DNA of 64,000 nucleotides from Agroathelia rolfsii (taxonomy: Eukaryota; Basidiomycota; Agaricomycetes; Amylocorticiales; Amylocorticiaceae): contig JABRWF010000001.1 of assembly GCA_018343915.1 (NCBI GenBank), forward strand, positions 496,001 through 560,000. Reading direction: 5' to 3'. Shown here in pieces: positions 46,437 to 58,498 of the stretch. Numbering within the stretch: position 1 is the first letter of the stretch; every line of letters begins with the position of its first letter. A program made the position numbers and the translations under genes. The notes under the pieces were generated by a model that saw only the letters and a list, made by a program, of their open reading frames with translations, was not told the DNA's origin and made no database searches.

Positions 46437-46835
46437 AAACCTAAACCACTGTTGAGCCCCGCTCCAGTGTGCAGATTGATTCTCTGCCAATTAGCACAAG
46501 CAAGAAAAAGATTTTACATACGTTTCCTTTGTCAAATTTGATTTTGGGCTTGAACTGTTTGCGGAAGCAATTAGCTGAGATCTAATACTCAGTTTTAACC
46601 CGTTTAGATTTAGGCTTGGGAGTACCTGCACGTTCCAGGGAAACCTTGTGTCGTTACCCAAAGGCGCTACTGCAGGGTTAGCCTGCTGCTTCTAGGGACA
46701 CCTCTTTAGGTGTAAAACTGCCTGCCCAATCAAATCCTTTTATCCCTTTTTTTACGTTACCAGAGGTACTCCGCTTGGTGCCTGAAGTGTTGAAGAAGAC
46801 AAAGAATCTGTGTCGAGCCTTAGCTCCACAAGTAT
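46437..46835 (+). other. Untranslated leader of B4 with two hairpins
   Basis: About 400 bp with no conserved frame. Two hairpins lie at 46672-46686 (GCAGG/CCTGC) and 46698-46713 (ACACCT/AGGTGT). Stems are kept and the second loop varies among B1, B3 and B4. Packaging or dimerisation is a possible role. Confidence 0.62.
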
Positions 46836-48338
46836 ATGAGCCAATCCAGAAAAGGAAAGGCACCCGCACAGCCTGCACCCAAAACCTCCGCACGACCTTC
46901 CGTATCTGCCCCTGCCCCTCAGCCTACGTTTTCCCAACCACCTAAGGTACCTACCCCGCCTAAGCTTCCTTCTCCCCCTAAACCAGCAACACCTGAGGAA
47001 TCCGAAGAGGAAGAAGACGACGAAGAAGAACCTGAGGAAGAGTACCCCTCCCCATCTGACTTCCGCCAGCCCGAACCCGTATCTGAACCCGTTGCATCCC
47101 GCACCCGCTCCTGTGTTCCTACCCCCGTTGTCACACCTAAAGTCCGTACCCCTGTCCCAACCCCACGTACCTGTACTCCTGCCATCACTTGTCCCGCGTC
47201 CCCCGCCATGTCAGCAGGGTTCGAACAATTCTTAGGTCAGATGCTGGAAATGCAGTGTCAGACCACAGAAATGATGCGTCACATGACCGAGATGCAAAGA
47301 AAGTTGGTTGAAATTGCAGATCGACCTGCACCTACTCCCGTCCCGGCTCCGGCCCCTCAGGTGGTCACAGTATCTTCTACTAAGGAGAGAGGAAAGGAGC
47401 CTTCAAAGTTCCTGGGTGATCGCGAGAAATACAAGGATTTTATCCTAGGTTTTGAAAATTACCTAGGCCTAAACCCTACCTTGTACAGCACGGATTGCGA
47501 TAAGGGTAGGCTGTTAATCTCGCTGTTGGAAGGAGGCCCGAGAAGGTGGTCGGAGAAATGGTCTGACATGATCAAACAGGAAGAGGAAGGAGAAGTTAAG
47601 GCAGAAAGCCCTTTTGTCTTTCAGGACTTCTATAAAGCTTTCCGAGGCCTCTATGGGTCTTGGGATTATAAGAGGTCTGCGCTGGACAAGCTAAAAGGCT
47701 TGAAACAGGGGTCCCGTAGTACACAGGACTACATTACGGATTTTTGGTCCACGGCGCAACAAACAGACCTATCTGAAGAAGATTGGCGTGTGAGGTTCCT
47801 AGATGGGTTAAATCCCAAGATCCGGAATGTACTCGGAGGATGGGACCAGTCCAATCTGGAAACGGTCCAGAAGGCAATGGACGCAGCTCTACGTGCTGAA
47901 CAAGGACTGCGCTCTGCAGGACTTTGGCAAGATACATGGAGACCTTGAGTACCCGTGGCAGGTTCAGCCGCACATCCCATTACGATCAATGCAGCTCAGG
48001 TTGCAGTGCCTCAGACTAGTCAACCCTTATTCCAGGGAAGACCATCGTTCCCACCCAGGGATTGGTCTAAAGCACAATGCTTCCACTGTGGCCAGCTAGG
48101 TCATCCAAAGCGCCGTTGTCCTCTTCTGGGTTACAGACCGAGACCATCTGGACCCGTGGGTCAAGCCTCGATCTCGGCCTCAACCCAACCGGCTCCGGCA
48201 CCAGCAGCTGTTACTGCACCCCCGCTTTCTTCTTTGATGAACCCGCCGGCATATTCTGTCCCAGACCACGTTATGCAGATTATGGAAGAGCAGGCGGCCG
48301 CAATTGCTGCGTTAAAAGATCAAATGGGTTTTTCCTAG
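46836..48338 (+). pseudogene. gag: B4 Gag, one nonsense codon
   Basis: A 500-residue frame from ATG 46836 (MSQSRKGKAP). It has a proline-rich then acidic N-terminus, a capsid-like middle and the zinc knuckle CFHCGQLGHPKRRC near the end. TGA at 47946-47948 stands where B3 has an arginine codon (CGN to TGA). The frame resumes to the slippage site. Confidence 0.93.
48326..48332 (+). other. -1 frameshift site, B4 gag-pol
   Basis: G GGT TTT in gag register, then TCC and the gag stop TAG (48336-48338). Confidence 0.73.
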
Positions 48339-51300
48339 GGTCAGCTGAAAGGGCTATTCAGACTGACCAATATGTACAAAACAGACTTTCTTCCTTTTCC
48401 TCTTGTAACAACATTTCCATTTCATCCTCTTCTTATTTCTCCCTTGCCGGTGCGAATGGACAGCACCTCAATGTTCCTATCATGTTCCATGGACCTTTTA
48501 AAAATTTCTCCACTTTTGCTATGATTGATTCCGGTGCATCTTCATCTTTTGTAAATTACCGATACATAGAAAAACACAAAATCCCCACAAAAAAATTACC
48601 TCGTCCCATTCCTCTGTATAATATCGACAATTCCGCAAACCAGATAGGAAAAATAGAATCCGTTGCTATACTCGATACCACGATTGGATCCAAACGAAAG
48701 TATCTGCCGCTATGTGTTGTCGATATAGGCCAAGAGGATGTAATCCTTGGCATTGACTGGCTACGTCTCGAAAATCCCGTAATCGATTGGAAATCCGCTG
48801 AAGTAACCTTCTTACCTGAAAAGGAAACAATACAAGCTACAACAACCATGCCATCAGGATACGAGGATTTTGCAGATGTATTCTCTGAAGAGGAAGCAAG
48901 TAGATTACCTAGCCACAAGCCATCAGACCATAAGATCGAGTTGCTTGATGAAACTAAGCTTAGACGAGGGCGTGTATACCCCCTCAGTAGCAATGAAACT
49001 GATGCACTCAACGAATGGATTGATGACAACCTGGCCAAGGGATATATTCGCAAATCGGAAAGTGAATTTGCCGCTCCAATGTTCTTCGTACCCAAGAAAA
49101 ATGGGAAGCTTCGCCCTGTGCAGGATTATCGAGCCTTAAATGAACAAACCGTCAAGAATGCCTATCCTCTTCCCCTGATCTCCGAAATTGTGGAACACAT
49201 GACCCGATTCCGCTGGTTCACAAAAATCGATCTTCATGCAGGCTTTAACAACATTTGGATTAGGGAAGGAGATGAGCGCAAGGCTGCCTTTATCACGTCA
49301 CGAGGGCTCTTCGAACCCCTAGTTATGCCCTTTGGTCTATGCAATGCACCCTCCTCAATGCAAGCCCTAATGGATGACATCCTTCTTCACCTAGTCCAAC
49401 TAGGGTTTGTCAGAGTCTACATCGACGACGTCATCATTGGAGCTGAGACCAAGGAAAAGCTACGAGAAGTGACATACGAGGTTCTTTCCATCCTACGAGA
49501 GCATAACCTATATGGCAACCTAGACAAATTTGAGGTTGAAAAACCAGAAGTCAATATCCTGGGTTTCATTGTTTCTCACCGCCAAGTTTGCATGGATCCT
49601 GAAAAGGTCAAACCAATCCTTGACTGGCCAACTCCCAAAAATGTCAAAGAAGTCCGCAAATTCCGAGGATTAGCCAACTATTACCGACGTTTTATCTGAG
49701 ACTTTGGAAAGACCTGCAAGCCCCTGGATCGTCTCACAGGCAAGGTTGAATGGACCTGGGGTTTAGAGGAGCAGGAAAGTTTTGACAATCTCAAGAAAGC
49801 CTTCAGCACTGCCCCCGTCCTACGCTCCTATGATCAAAAGGCCCCAACCCGAGTTGAAACAGATGCCTCCTCTTATGCCACGGGTGCAGTTCTTAGTCAG
49901 AAGGATGAATCTGCTGCCTGGCATCCCATTGCCTTCCTGTCTCAATCCATGAATAACGCGGAAAGGAATTATGATATCTGGGATAAGGAGATGCTTGGGG
50001 TTATTCGTGCATTAGATCATTGGCGTCACCTACTTCAAGGACTACCTGAACCTTTTGAGATTTGGACGGATCATAAGAACCTTGAATACTGGACGACGGC
50101 CCGTAACCTCACCCATCGGCAAGCTCGCTGGTCCCTCTTCCTGGCAGATTTCAACTTCCGGATTCATTATCAGAAGGGTGCCGAGAATGGCAAGGCTGAT
50201 GCATTATCCCGACGTCCTGACCTCCAGGTTGCTGACGCAGAAGACAATCATGATGTGATACTACTCGACCCTAAGTTATTCCGAATCAACGCCACCCAAT
50301 GAGGACATGTCCTGATGAAAGGAGAATCTGAACTCCTCAAAAGGATCCGGAATGCTTCCCCTGAAGCAGAGGTCGCAGAAGCACTTAGATTGGTAAAGGA
50401 CTTAGGACTAGTCAAACTTCAGAAGGGTCTGGAAGAATGGAACCAAGAAAATGGAATTATTCTACGCCAGGGCAGAGTCTACGTACCTGCGGACAGGGAA
50501 ATCCGAACCCAGGTCATCTCTATGTACCATGACAGTCTGCTCAGTGGTTATCCGGGCCAACATAAGACCCTCAAATTAGTCTCGCACAATTACTGGTGGC
50601 CTGGAATGACTAAGGCCGTTAACGAATACGTAGAAACCTGCCAAACCTGTATCCAGAACAAGTCTTCTTGTTTACCCGCCTTTGGCCCACTTAAGCCCCT
50701 TCCCACGCCCACCAGACCCTAGGATCACATAACCATGGACATGATAGTGAAACTTCCGGATTCCCAGGGATACGATAGTATTCTGGTAGTCGTTAATCGA
50801 TTCTCCAAAATGACTCACGTTATCCCTACTACGGAGAAAATCAACGCCATTGGCACAGCGGAACTTCTATGGTCTCAAATCTTCAAGCTTCATGGACTAC
50901 CATCCCGCATCACATCTGACCAAGGACCCCAGTTCGCAAGTAAAGTCATGAGAGAGGTTCACAAGCGACTTGGGATCACGACAGCAATGTCGACAGCCTA
51001 TCATCCCCAAACTGACGGTCAGTCAGAAAGAGTCAATCAAGAATTAGAAGCGTACCTCAGATTCTTTGTATCTCACCGTCAAGATGATTGGGCCCGTCTA
51101 CTTCCTTCCGCCAAGTTTGCCTTGAATAACCGTCAACATTCGGCCACAAAGATTTCTCCTTTCCGGATGAACTACGGATTCGATCCTCGGATGGACTTTT
51201 CACTGACCGGAATCTTTGAAACCCCCGCAGTGGAAGACTGGCTACACGTGATATCAGATGCCCAAACCGACGCCCAAGCTGCTCTCAATCTGGCCTCCGA

Positions 51301-51910
51301 GAAGATGAAGGAATCATTTGACAAGCACGTCCGGGAATCCCCTCAGTGGCAAAAGGGGGACAAGGTCTGGCTCTCTACTGAAAACCTCAAAACCTCTCAG
51401 CCAACCAAGAAGCTATCCGCTAAATTTGCCGGCCCTTACGAAATCTTGGAAAAGATTGGTCCCCTCGCCTATCGTCTTAAGATTCCCCGAACTTGGTCCA
51501 TTCACGATGTCTTTCATGTCTCTCTTTTAACCGGACATAAGCCATCTGACCGAGATCAACCTCCACCTGAACCCGTGGAAGTAGAGGGAGAGGAAGAATG
51601 GGAGGTTGCCAAAATCAAGGATTCCAGAATTTCCGGAAGACCCAAGCGACTTGAATACCTTGTCAGCTGGAAAGATGCACCTGGAGAAGACAATTGGGAA
51701 CCCGCTGATAATCTGACACACGCCCAAGCCAGGATACGTGACTTTCATAAAAGGCACCCCAATGCACCTAAACGCTTGAACGCTGCAGTCTTTGGGGAAT
51801 TACCTTTTAGACCTATCAAAAATTTTACAGAAACTACCATGAAGGAAAATGCCGGATAGGAACTAGGGAAGTTCCGGAGTAACTCCCTTGAGAAGGGGGT
51901 AATGTTATGA
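48329..51910 (+). pseudogene. pol: B4 Pol polyprotein, five nonsense codons
   Basis: A 3582-nt frame equal in length to B1 and B3. Protease, RT (YIDDVIIGAE near 49420), RNase H, integrase HHCC (HDSLLSGYPGQHK) and DDE core (TSDQGPQFASK), GPY/F (KFAGPYEILE) and chromodomain (YLVSWKDAPGEDNWEP) follow in order. Stops: 49697-49699, 50300-50302 (both CGA to TGA), 50720-50722 and 51857-51859 (both TGG to TAG). A fifth defect is minor coding divergence. The natural stop TGA (51908-51910) lies inside the 3' LTR. Confidence 0.93.
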
Positions 51911-52898
51911 GTTGGACATTTTTCGCCTTTTTCTTACGGACATGTACATAATTTTATTGTATTTTTACGGTTTTTATTGACTGAGATATGGACGAAATAC
52001 CTTGCAGGCAACATCTTGACGCGCGTGTGACTGGCTGTGTTAGCCCCACGTGACAGGAGTGCTTGTGACAAGAGTATATTAGGAAGGCGGAGTCTAGACC
52101 ATTCCTTTTCATCAAAAAGTCTAGACTCAGGAACCAGGGTCGTTCCAATCACTGTGCGATTACTAAGGAGTACTAGACTCATTATTCTGATCGGTTGCTC
52201 ATCGGACTTAGGAACAAAGCACTGCCCCTGTATTCTAGTCATTTCCGCTTACAAACCCCGCTGTGCATAGACCATCAAGGCTGCACACGGGCCCTTCATT
52301 TTATGTATAAATACAAGCTTGTAGCCCTTACCTGAACCTTAGCTTCGACCTTCTCACCTTCAGATAAGGGCACCCCCCCTCTTGTATACTTACATAATAA
52401 CTAATATATTTCTTGCCTTCAGGCTTGTTCTCCTAGCTCCCCCTCTCTTTTACCTTCTTGCCTATTTAGTATAAGGCCTCAAAGGCATCTAAGTAGAATA
52501 CGTAGCCCTAGTACCAGAGGGCCTCCCGAGTTATAAGTCCTCAATACAAGGAGGCATTGCGCGTGATACAAACCCTGTTCATTCAGGTAGGGGCAGTAAC
52601 AAGACTCCTTAGGCGTTAGTTGTAGTATGGAGGGCTAAGCCGCCTACTCCGAGTAAGAAAGTTTAGTAAAATCTATTTGACACAAAGAGAGCACACGGGA
52701 AGCCTTTGGCTAGAGTACCGACCACAATCCTAGCAAAGTAGATTTGCTAGACTACTATTACAAAGGATAGCAACGGGAGCACGTACGCGCCTAGTAAAAC
52801 CAAACATATACGCGTTGTAAAAGGGACCTTACAGTCCACCCTCGTACCTTTGAGAGGGTTTACGTTGTTTTGTTAAGTCAAGCACGCAAGCCTTGACA
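51903..52898 (+). repeat. 3' LTR of B4
   Basis: 996 bp, same length as the 5' LTR. Relative to it most changes read CG to TG or CA. It is flanked by AGTAC. Confidence 0.95.
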
Positions 52899-53148
52899 AG
52901 TACTTGGTCGAATGGAAGGGATATCCAGGAGAAGACTCATGGGAAAAGGAAGCCAATATTACAAACGCCCCACGTCTGATCAAGGAATTCCACAAAAAGA
53001 ACCCCAAAGCACCCAAACGCCTTTTGGCTGCAGTCTTTGCGGACCTTCCTTTCCGACCAATTGAGAACTTCACAGAAACTACAGAAAAGATCGGAGGAAC
53101 ATGGGAACTCGGGATGTTCCGGAGGAAATCCCCTTAGGAAGGGGGTAA

Positions 53149-53988
53149 TGTCATGAGTAGGACATTTTCGCCAATTTTTCGGTTATACTCTTGTAATATT
53201 TGGACTATTATTTAATTAGTTATCGCATTTTCTTTTCATTTTCTTATACTTTCTTTATAAAATTACCCTTTAGGGCGTGGACTGTGGGCAGTGCAGTGGT
53301 CATGTGATTGGCCCTCACATGTTCCAAGCCGCACGTCACAGGAGTAATCTCGGGGCTGTGTGTACTTCCTTTTCACCATCACGCACAGCCTAGGAACGCA
53401 GACTTCCTCCCCTGATCGATTCCTAATGGTTACCGGTACCGGTCTGGAAACGGACCTCCACACGGATGCCCGGTGGAGTTAGGATAAAAGATCTTCCCCT
53501 GCATTGCTACATTTACGCTTCTATCTCCCTCTGCGCACAGACCACTAAGGCTGCGCACGGACCTTTCTATAGCAGTATAAATAACGCATGTAACTTGTCC
53601 TGAAGAGCTCAGCTTCGACCTCTTCGCCTTCAGGCAAGTAAACCAAAGTTTGTATTCCTTAAATAGATTACTAATATAAACTTCGCCTTCAGGGTATATA
53701 CTCATAGGCCTAGGCCCTTCGTCCTAGCATCTCCTTTCTCTCTCCCTCTACTTGAAGGTGGTGAAAATCCCCTTACGTATGACTTAAGCAAAAGAGCATC
53801 GAACAAGTGTGAGATAACCGAGTACCCGGCTCCCCTTTAATAGAATCAAGGGCATAGTATCTGTGGGAAAGCTCATATTTGGGTACTTCATAAGACTTAA
53901 CACGTTGAGAAGGGGCACTTATTGAATTTGTATTAATTTGTGGGTGTTGACCTACAATTTAGTCAAGTCAAGGAGTGTACCCTTGACA
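53149..53988 (+). repeat. 3' LTR of A2
   Basis: 840 bp preceded by the polypurine tract (AGGAAGGGGGTAA, 53136-53148). It is very similar to the 5' LTR, with transitions such as the start-box CpG. Confidence 0.95.
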
Positions 53989-54472
53989 AGAGTGGCAAAT
54001 ATTTCCTTTCTGAACCGATCGTGGTGTCAAGTATGGCAACAGATTCTATTTTTCCAATCTGATTCGCAGAGTTATCAATGTTATATAGCGGGATGGGACG
54101 AGGTAATTTTTTTGTAGGGATTTTGTGTTTTTGTACATATCTATAATTTACAAATGAAGAAGATGCACCGGAGTCAATCATAGCAAAGGTAGAGAAATTT
54201 CTAAAAGGTCCATGGAACATAATGGGAACCTTGAGGTGCTGTCCATTCGCACCTGCAAGGGAAAAATAGAAAGAAGAAGAAATAGAAATAGTGTTACAAG
54301 AGGAAAAAGAAGAAAGTCTGTTTTGAATGTACTGGTCAGTCTGAATAGCCCTTTCAGCTGACCCTAAGAAAAACCCATTTGGTCCTTCAGAGCGGCAATG
54401 GCAGCCGCTTGCTCCTCCATAATCTACATTACATGGTCCGGAACTGTATACGCTGGAGGGCTCGCCACAGGA
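53989..54472 (-). pseudogene. pol: B2 fragment 5: protease and Gag C-terminus
   Basis: Minus-strand B-family coding: protease with MIDSGASSSF near 54170-54200, the conserved slippage site (GGGTTTT, 54370-54376) and the last part of Gag, where LTR-C of C5 interrupts. It confirms that the junction motif is also present in B2. Confidence 0.88.
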
Positions 54473-54742
54473 TGTTATGAGTTGGACTTTTGTACTATAA
54501 ATTTTTTGTTATTTATTCAAACAATGTATTATATTTCTTTTCTTTTTCTTTTATTACCCTAAGAGCGTGGTCTGTAGGCAGTGAGCGGTCCTATGATTGG
54601 CCCTCATGTGACTAAGCCGCACGCTATAGGAGTAATCATGAGTTGTGCACTTCCTGTTCACCATTCCGCACAACTCCGGAGTACAAACCTCCAATCACTG
54701 ACCAACTCCTAACGAATACTGGTTCCGCTACATACCTCCGAG

Positions 54743-55746
54743 TGTTATGAGTTGGACATTTTTCGCCTTTTCTTTACGGACATGTACATATTTTTATTGT
54801 ATTTTTACGATTTTTATTGACTAAGATACAGACAAAATACCTTGCAGGCGACATCTTGACGCGCGTGTGACTGGCTGTGTTAGCCCCACGTGACAGGAGT
54901 GCTCGTGACAAGAGTATATTAGGAAGGCGGAGTCTAGATCATTCCTTTTCATCAAAAGGTCTAGACTCAGGAACCAGGGTCGTTCCGATCACTGTGCGAT
55001 TACTAAGGAGTACTAGACTCATCACTCCGATCGGTTGCTCATTGGACTTAGGTACAAAGCACTGCCCCTGCATTTTACATGTTCCTGCTTACGAACCCCG
55101 GCTGCACACAGACCATCAAGGCTGCGCACGGGCCCTTTCATTTATGTATAAATACAAGCATGTAACCCTTACCTGAACCTTAGCTTCGACCTTTTTGCCT
55201 TCAGGTAAGGGCACCCCACCTCTTGTACACTTACATAAAAGCTAATATATCTTTCGCCTTCAGGCTTATCCACGTCCTAGCCCACCACCCTCTTCCCCTT
55301 TCCCCTCTATTTAGTGTAAGGCCTTAAGGGCATCTAAGTAGAATACGTAAGCTCTAGTACCAGAGAGCATAAGTCGAACATAAGTCCTCAATACAAAGAG
55401 GCAATTGCACGTGATAAAACCCTGTTCATTCAGGTGGAGGCAGAAACAAGTCCTCTTAGGCGTTAGTTGTAGTACGGAGGGCTAAGCCGCCTACTCTGAG
55501 TAAGAAAATCTTGAGGGCAACTATTTGACGCAAAGAGAGCACACGGGAAGCCCCTGGCTAGAGTACTGAACGTGATCCTAGCAAAGTAGGAGTCCTAAGG
55601 TTACTATTACAAAGGATAGCAACGGGAGCACGTACGCGCCTACTAAAAACCAGACATACATACGTGTAAAAGGGACCTTACAGTCCACCCTCGTACCTTC
55701 GAGAGGGTTACGTCGTTTGGCTAAGTCAAGAGCGTAAGCCTTGACA
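54743..55746 (+). repeat. 5' LTR of B3
   Basis: 1004 bp. TATAAATA at 55147 and start box AGCTTCGACCT at 55182-55192 are 35 nt apart. Candidate U5 intron 55205-55263 (59 nt). Confidence 0.95.
55147..55192 (+). promoter_or_regulatory. B3 core promoter: TATA and start box
   Basis: Same layout as in B4. The box pairs exactly with the primer-binding site at 55749. Confidence 0.74.
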
Positions 55747-55748
55747 TT

Positions 55749-55759
55749 AGGTCGAAGCT
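55749..55759 (+). promoter_or_regulatory. Primer-binding site of B3
   Basis: AGGTCGAAGCT, 2 nt after the LTR, is the exact reverse complement of the start box of this element. Confidence 0.83.
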
Positions 55760-56159
55760 ATACCTAAACCACTGTCGAGCCTCGCTCCAGTGTGCAGTTT
55801 GATTCACTGCTAAATAGCACAAGCAAAGAAAGATTTTATATACGTTTCATTTGTCAAATTTGTTTTGGGCTTGAACTGTTTGCGGAAGCCATTAGCTGGG
55901 ATCTAATACCCAGTTTTAACCCGTTCAGATTTAGGCTTGGGAGTACCTGCACGTTCCAGGGAAACCTTGTGTCGTTACCCGAAGGCGCTACTGCAGGGTT
56001 AGCCTGCTGCTTCTAGGGACACCTTTTTAGGTGTAAAACTGCCTGCCCATACAAATCCTTTATTCCCCTTTTATTACAATTACCAGAGGCACTTCGCTTG
56101 GTGCCTGAGTTTTGAAGAAAACAAGGAATCCGTGTTGAGCCTTCGCTCCACAAACTTTT
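55760..56159 (+). other. Untranslated leader of B3 with two hairpins
   Basis: Hairpins lie at 55993-56007 and 56019-56034, equivalent to those of B4. A 74-residue frame here is not kept open in B1 or B4. Confidence 0.62.
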
Positions 56160-56432
56160 ATGAGCAGACCTTCAAAGGGTAAAGCTCCTGCACAACCATC
56201 CGCCAAATCCTCCGCTCGCCCATCCGTATCAGTCCCTGCCCCCCAACCTACGTTCTCTCAACCTCCCAAGGTTCCTACCCCTCCAAAGGCTCCTTCCCCT
56301 CCCAAACCCGCATCACCTGAGGAATCCGAAGAAGAAGACGACGAAGAGGAGGAACCAGAAGAAGAATCCTATCCCTCCCCTTCTGAGTATCGAGAACCTG
56401 AACCTGTTCCCGAACCAGTATTGTCTCGAACC

Positions 56433-57272
56433 TGTCAAGGGTCTACTCCTTGACTATGTTACGTTGGGCTTGGAGGGCCTACTTATGACACTATCAAACA
56501 ATAGACTTTCTTAACACAAGGACTAAGTACCTAAGAGATTAAGTTTTCCCACAGATACGCAAGTCCCTTATCTATTGGGGTGCGCCGGGTACTCTGCTTA
56601 TTCTCTTATCGATGCTCTTAAGAATATGTCACGCGCACACACAAGGGGATTTACACCGCCTCCAAGTAAAGTAATAGAGAGAGAGGAAGAGGGGCTAGGA
56701 CGGTGGGCCTAGGCCTAAGGAATATAACCCTGAAGGCGAAGATGTTATTTAGTAATCAAACTTATGGAATACAAATCCTTTACTTGCCTGAAGGCGAAGA
56801 GGTCGAAGCTGAGCTCTTCAGGACAAGTTACATGCTCTATTTATACTACTATTGAAGGGTCCGTGCGCAGCTTGGATGGTCTGTGCGCAGAGGGAAATAG
56901 AAGTGTAAGGGTGGCAATGCAGGGGAAGAACTTTTGACCTAACTCCACCGGGCATCCGTGTGGAGATCCGTTTCCGGACTAGTACTGGTAACTGTTAGGA
57001 ATTGTTCAGGGAAGGAAGGCTGTGTTCCTAAGCCGTGCGCGATGGTGAAGATAAAGTTTGCACAGCTCCGAGATTACTCCTGTGACGTGCGGCTTGGAAC
57101 ACGTGAGGGCCAATCACATGACCGCTACACTGCCCACAGTCCACGCCCTTTAAAGGGTAATTTTCATAAGAAAAATGGAAAAGGTAAAAGAAAATACGAT
57201 AACTAATTAAATAATAGTCCAAATAATACAAGAAATAGACCGAAAAATTCGCAAAAATTCCATCTCATGACA
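56433..57272 (-). repeat. Solo LTR of family A in B3 gag
   Basis: 840 bp, flanked by GAACC at 56428-56432 and 57273-57277. Confidence 0.94.
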
Positions 57273-58491
57273 GAACCCACTCACGTGTACCCACACCTGC
57301 CATCACCCCGAGAATCCGCACCCCCATTCCTACCCCACAGACCCGTACCCCCGCTGTCACCCGCCCCCCATCACCTACCATGTCTGGCTTTGAGCAATTT
57401 ATGGGTCAGATGCTCGAAATGCAGCGTCAGACCACAGAAATGATGAGGCATATGACAGAGACCCAGCGGAAGCTAGTTGAAATTGCCGATCGCCCTGCTC
57501 CGGCCCCTGTCCCTGCACCTGCACCCTAGGTCGTGACGGTTGCCTCAACCAAGGAAAGAGGCAAAGAACCCTCTAAGTTCACAGGTGACCGTGAAAAGTA
57601 CAAGGATTTTATACTAGGGTTTGAAAACTACCTTGGTCTGAACCCGACCTTGTACAGCACCGACCGGGATAAGGGTAGATTGCTGATTTCGTTGCTAGAG
57701 GGGGGTCCAAGAAGGTGGTCGGAGAAATGGTCCAACATGATCAAACAAGAGGAGGAAGGAGAGGTTAAACCCGAAACCCCTTTCGTCTTCCAAGACTTCT
57801 ACAAGGCGTTCCGAGGCCTTTACGGATCGTGGGATTACAAGAGGTCCGCCCTGGACAAAATAAAGGGCCTTAAACAAGGTTCTCGTAGTACACAAGACTA
57901 CATCACGGACTTTTGGTCCACAGCGCAACAGACCGACTTGTCTGAGGAGGATTGGCGCGTAAGGTTCTTGGATGGCTTAAACCCCAAGATCCGGAATGTG
58001 CTTGGCGGTTGGGATCAAACCAACCTGGAAACGGTACAGAAGGCCATGGATGCAGCTCTGCGTGCCGAACAAGGACTACGTTCTGCAGGACTATGGCAGG
58101 ACACATGGAGGCCTCGGGTCCCTGTAGCTGGCTCAGTTACAAACCTGATCACGATTAACGCAGCACAAGTTGCTATGCCTTTGACCAGTCAACCCTCCTT
58201 TCAGGGAAGACCATCGTTCCCGCCTAGGGATTGGTCAAAAGCTCAGTGCTTCCATTGCGGCCAACTGGGTCATCCAAAGCGCCGTTGCCCCCTTCTTGGG
58301 TACAAGCCTCGCCCGCCTGCCCCTACTGGATAAGCATCCATTTCCGCCTCGATCCAACCAGCAGTGTCACCTGCTGCCCCCTCTGCTCCGCCCCCTGCTC
58401 CGGCAAGCCCACCCGCGTATACGGTCCCTGATCATGTGATGCAGATCATGGAGGAACAAGCGGCCACCATCGCCGCGCTTAAAGATCAGAT

Positions 58492-58498
58492 GGGTTTT
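58492..58498 (+). other. -1 frameshift site, B3 gag-pol
   Basis: G GGT TTT in gag register, followed by TCT and TGA. Pol is in the -1 frame. Confidence 0.74.

Larger units (their letters stand above)
45428..52898 (+). mobile_element. B4: complete family B chromovirus in A2
   Basis: 7471 bp with two 996-bp LTRs, flanked by AGTAC at 45423-45427 and 52899-52903. The target is the start of the A2 chromodomain. Gag has one and Pol five nonsense codons; no indels. By eye the two LTRs differ at about 22 sites, all but one transitions. Confidence 0.95.
41101..53137 (+). pseudogene. pol: A2 Pol polyprotein, split by solo LTR-B and B4
   Basis: Coding occupies 41101-43045, 44067-45427 and 52904-53137, rejoining in frame to 3540 nt. 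Domains: protease (MIDSGASSSF), RT (YIDD at 42160-42171), RNase H (ETDASNFATGA near 42600), integrase HHCC (44290-44420), integrase core (TDRGPQFAGK near 44680), GPY/F (WIGPYKITE) and the chromodomain start before B4. The chromodomain end resumes after it (LVEWKGYPGEDSWEK). Stops: 41443-41445, 42367-42369 (TGG), 42439-42441 (CGA), 44252-44254 (CGA), 44897-44899 (CAG) and 45407-45409 (CGA). Confidence 0.94.
37453..53988 (+). mobile_element. A2: family A chromovirus carrying three nested insertions
   Basis: The LTRs are 37453-38292 and 53149-53988 (840 bp each). AGAGT flanks the element at 37448-37452 and 53989-53993. Inside are solo LTR-F in the leader, solo LTR-B in pol and full element B4 in pol. 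With these removed, pol is 3540 nt, identical in length to A1. Nonsense codons break gag and pol. Confidence 0.95.
24568..54472 (-). mobile_element. B2: family B element exploded by five insertions
   Basis: B-family internal sequence continues collinearly on the minus strand through 24568-24855, 25720-27983, 35947-36456, 37321-37452 and 53994-54472. The gaps are a solo LTR-C, C3, a solo LTR-C and A2, each with a 5-bp duplication. The last visible piece ends in Gag where LTR-C of C5 is inserted. The remainder and the 5' LTR are off-window. About 3.7 kb of element is spread over 30 kb. Confidence 0.9.
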
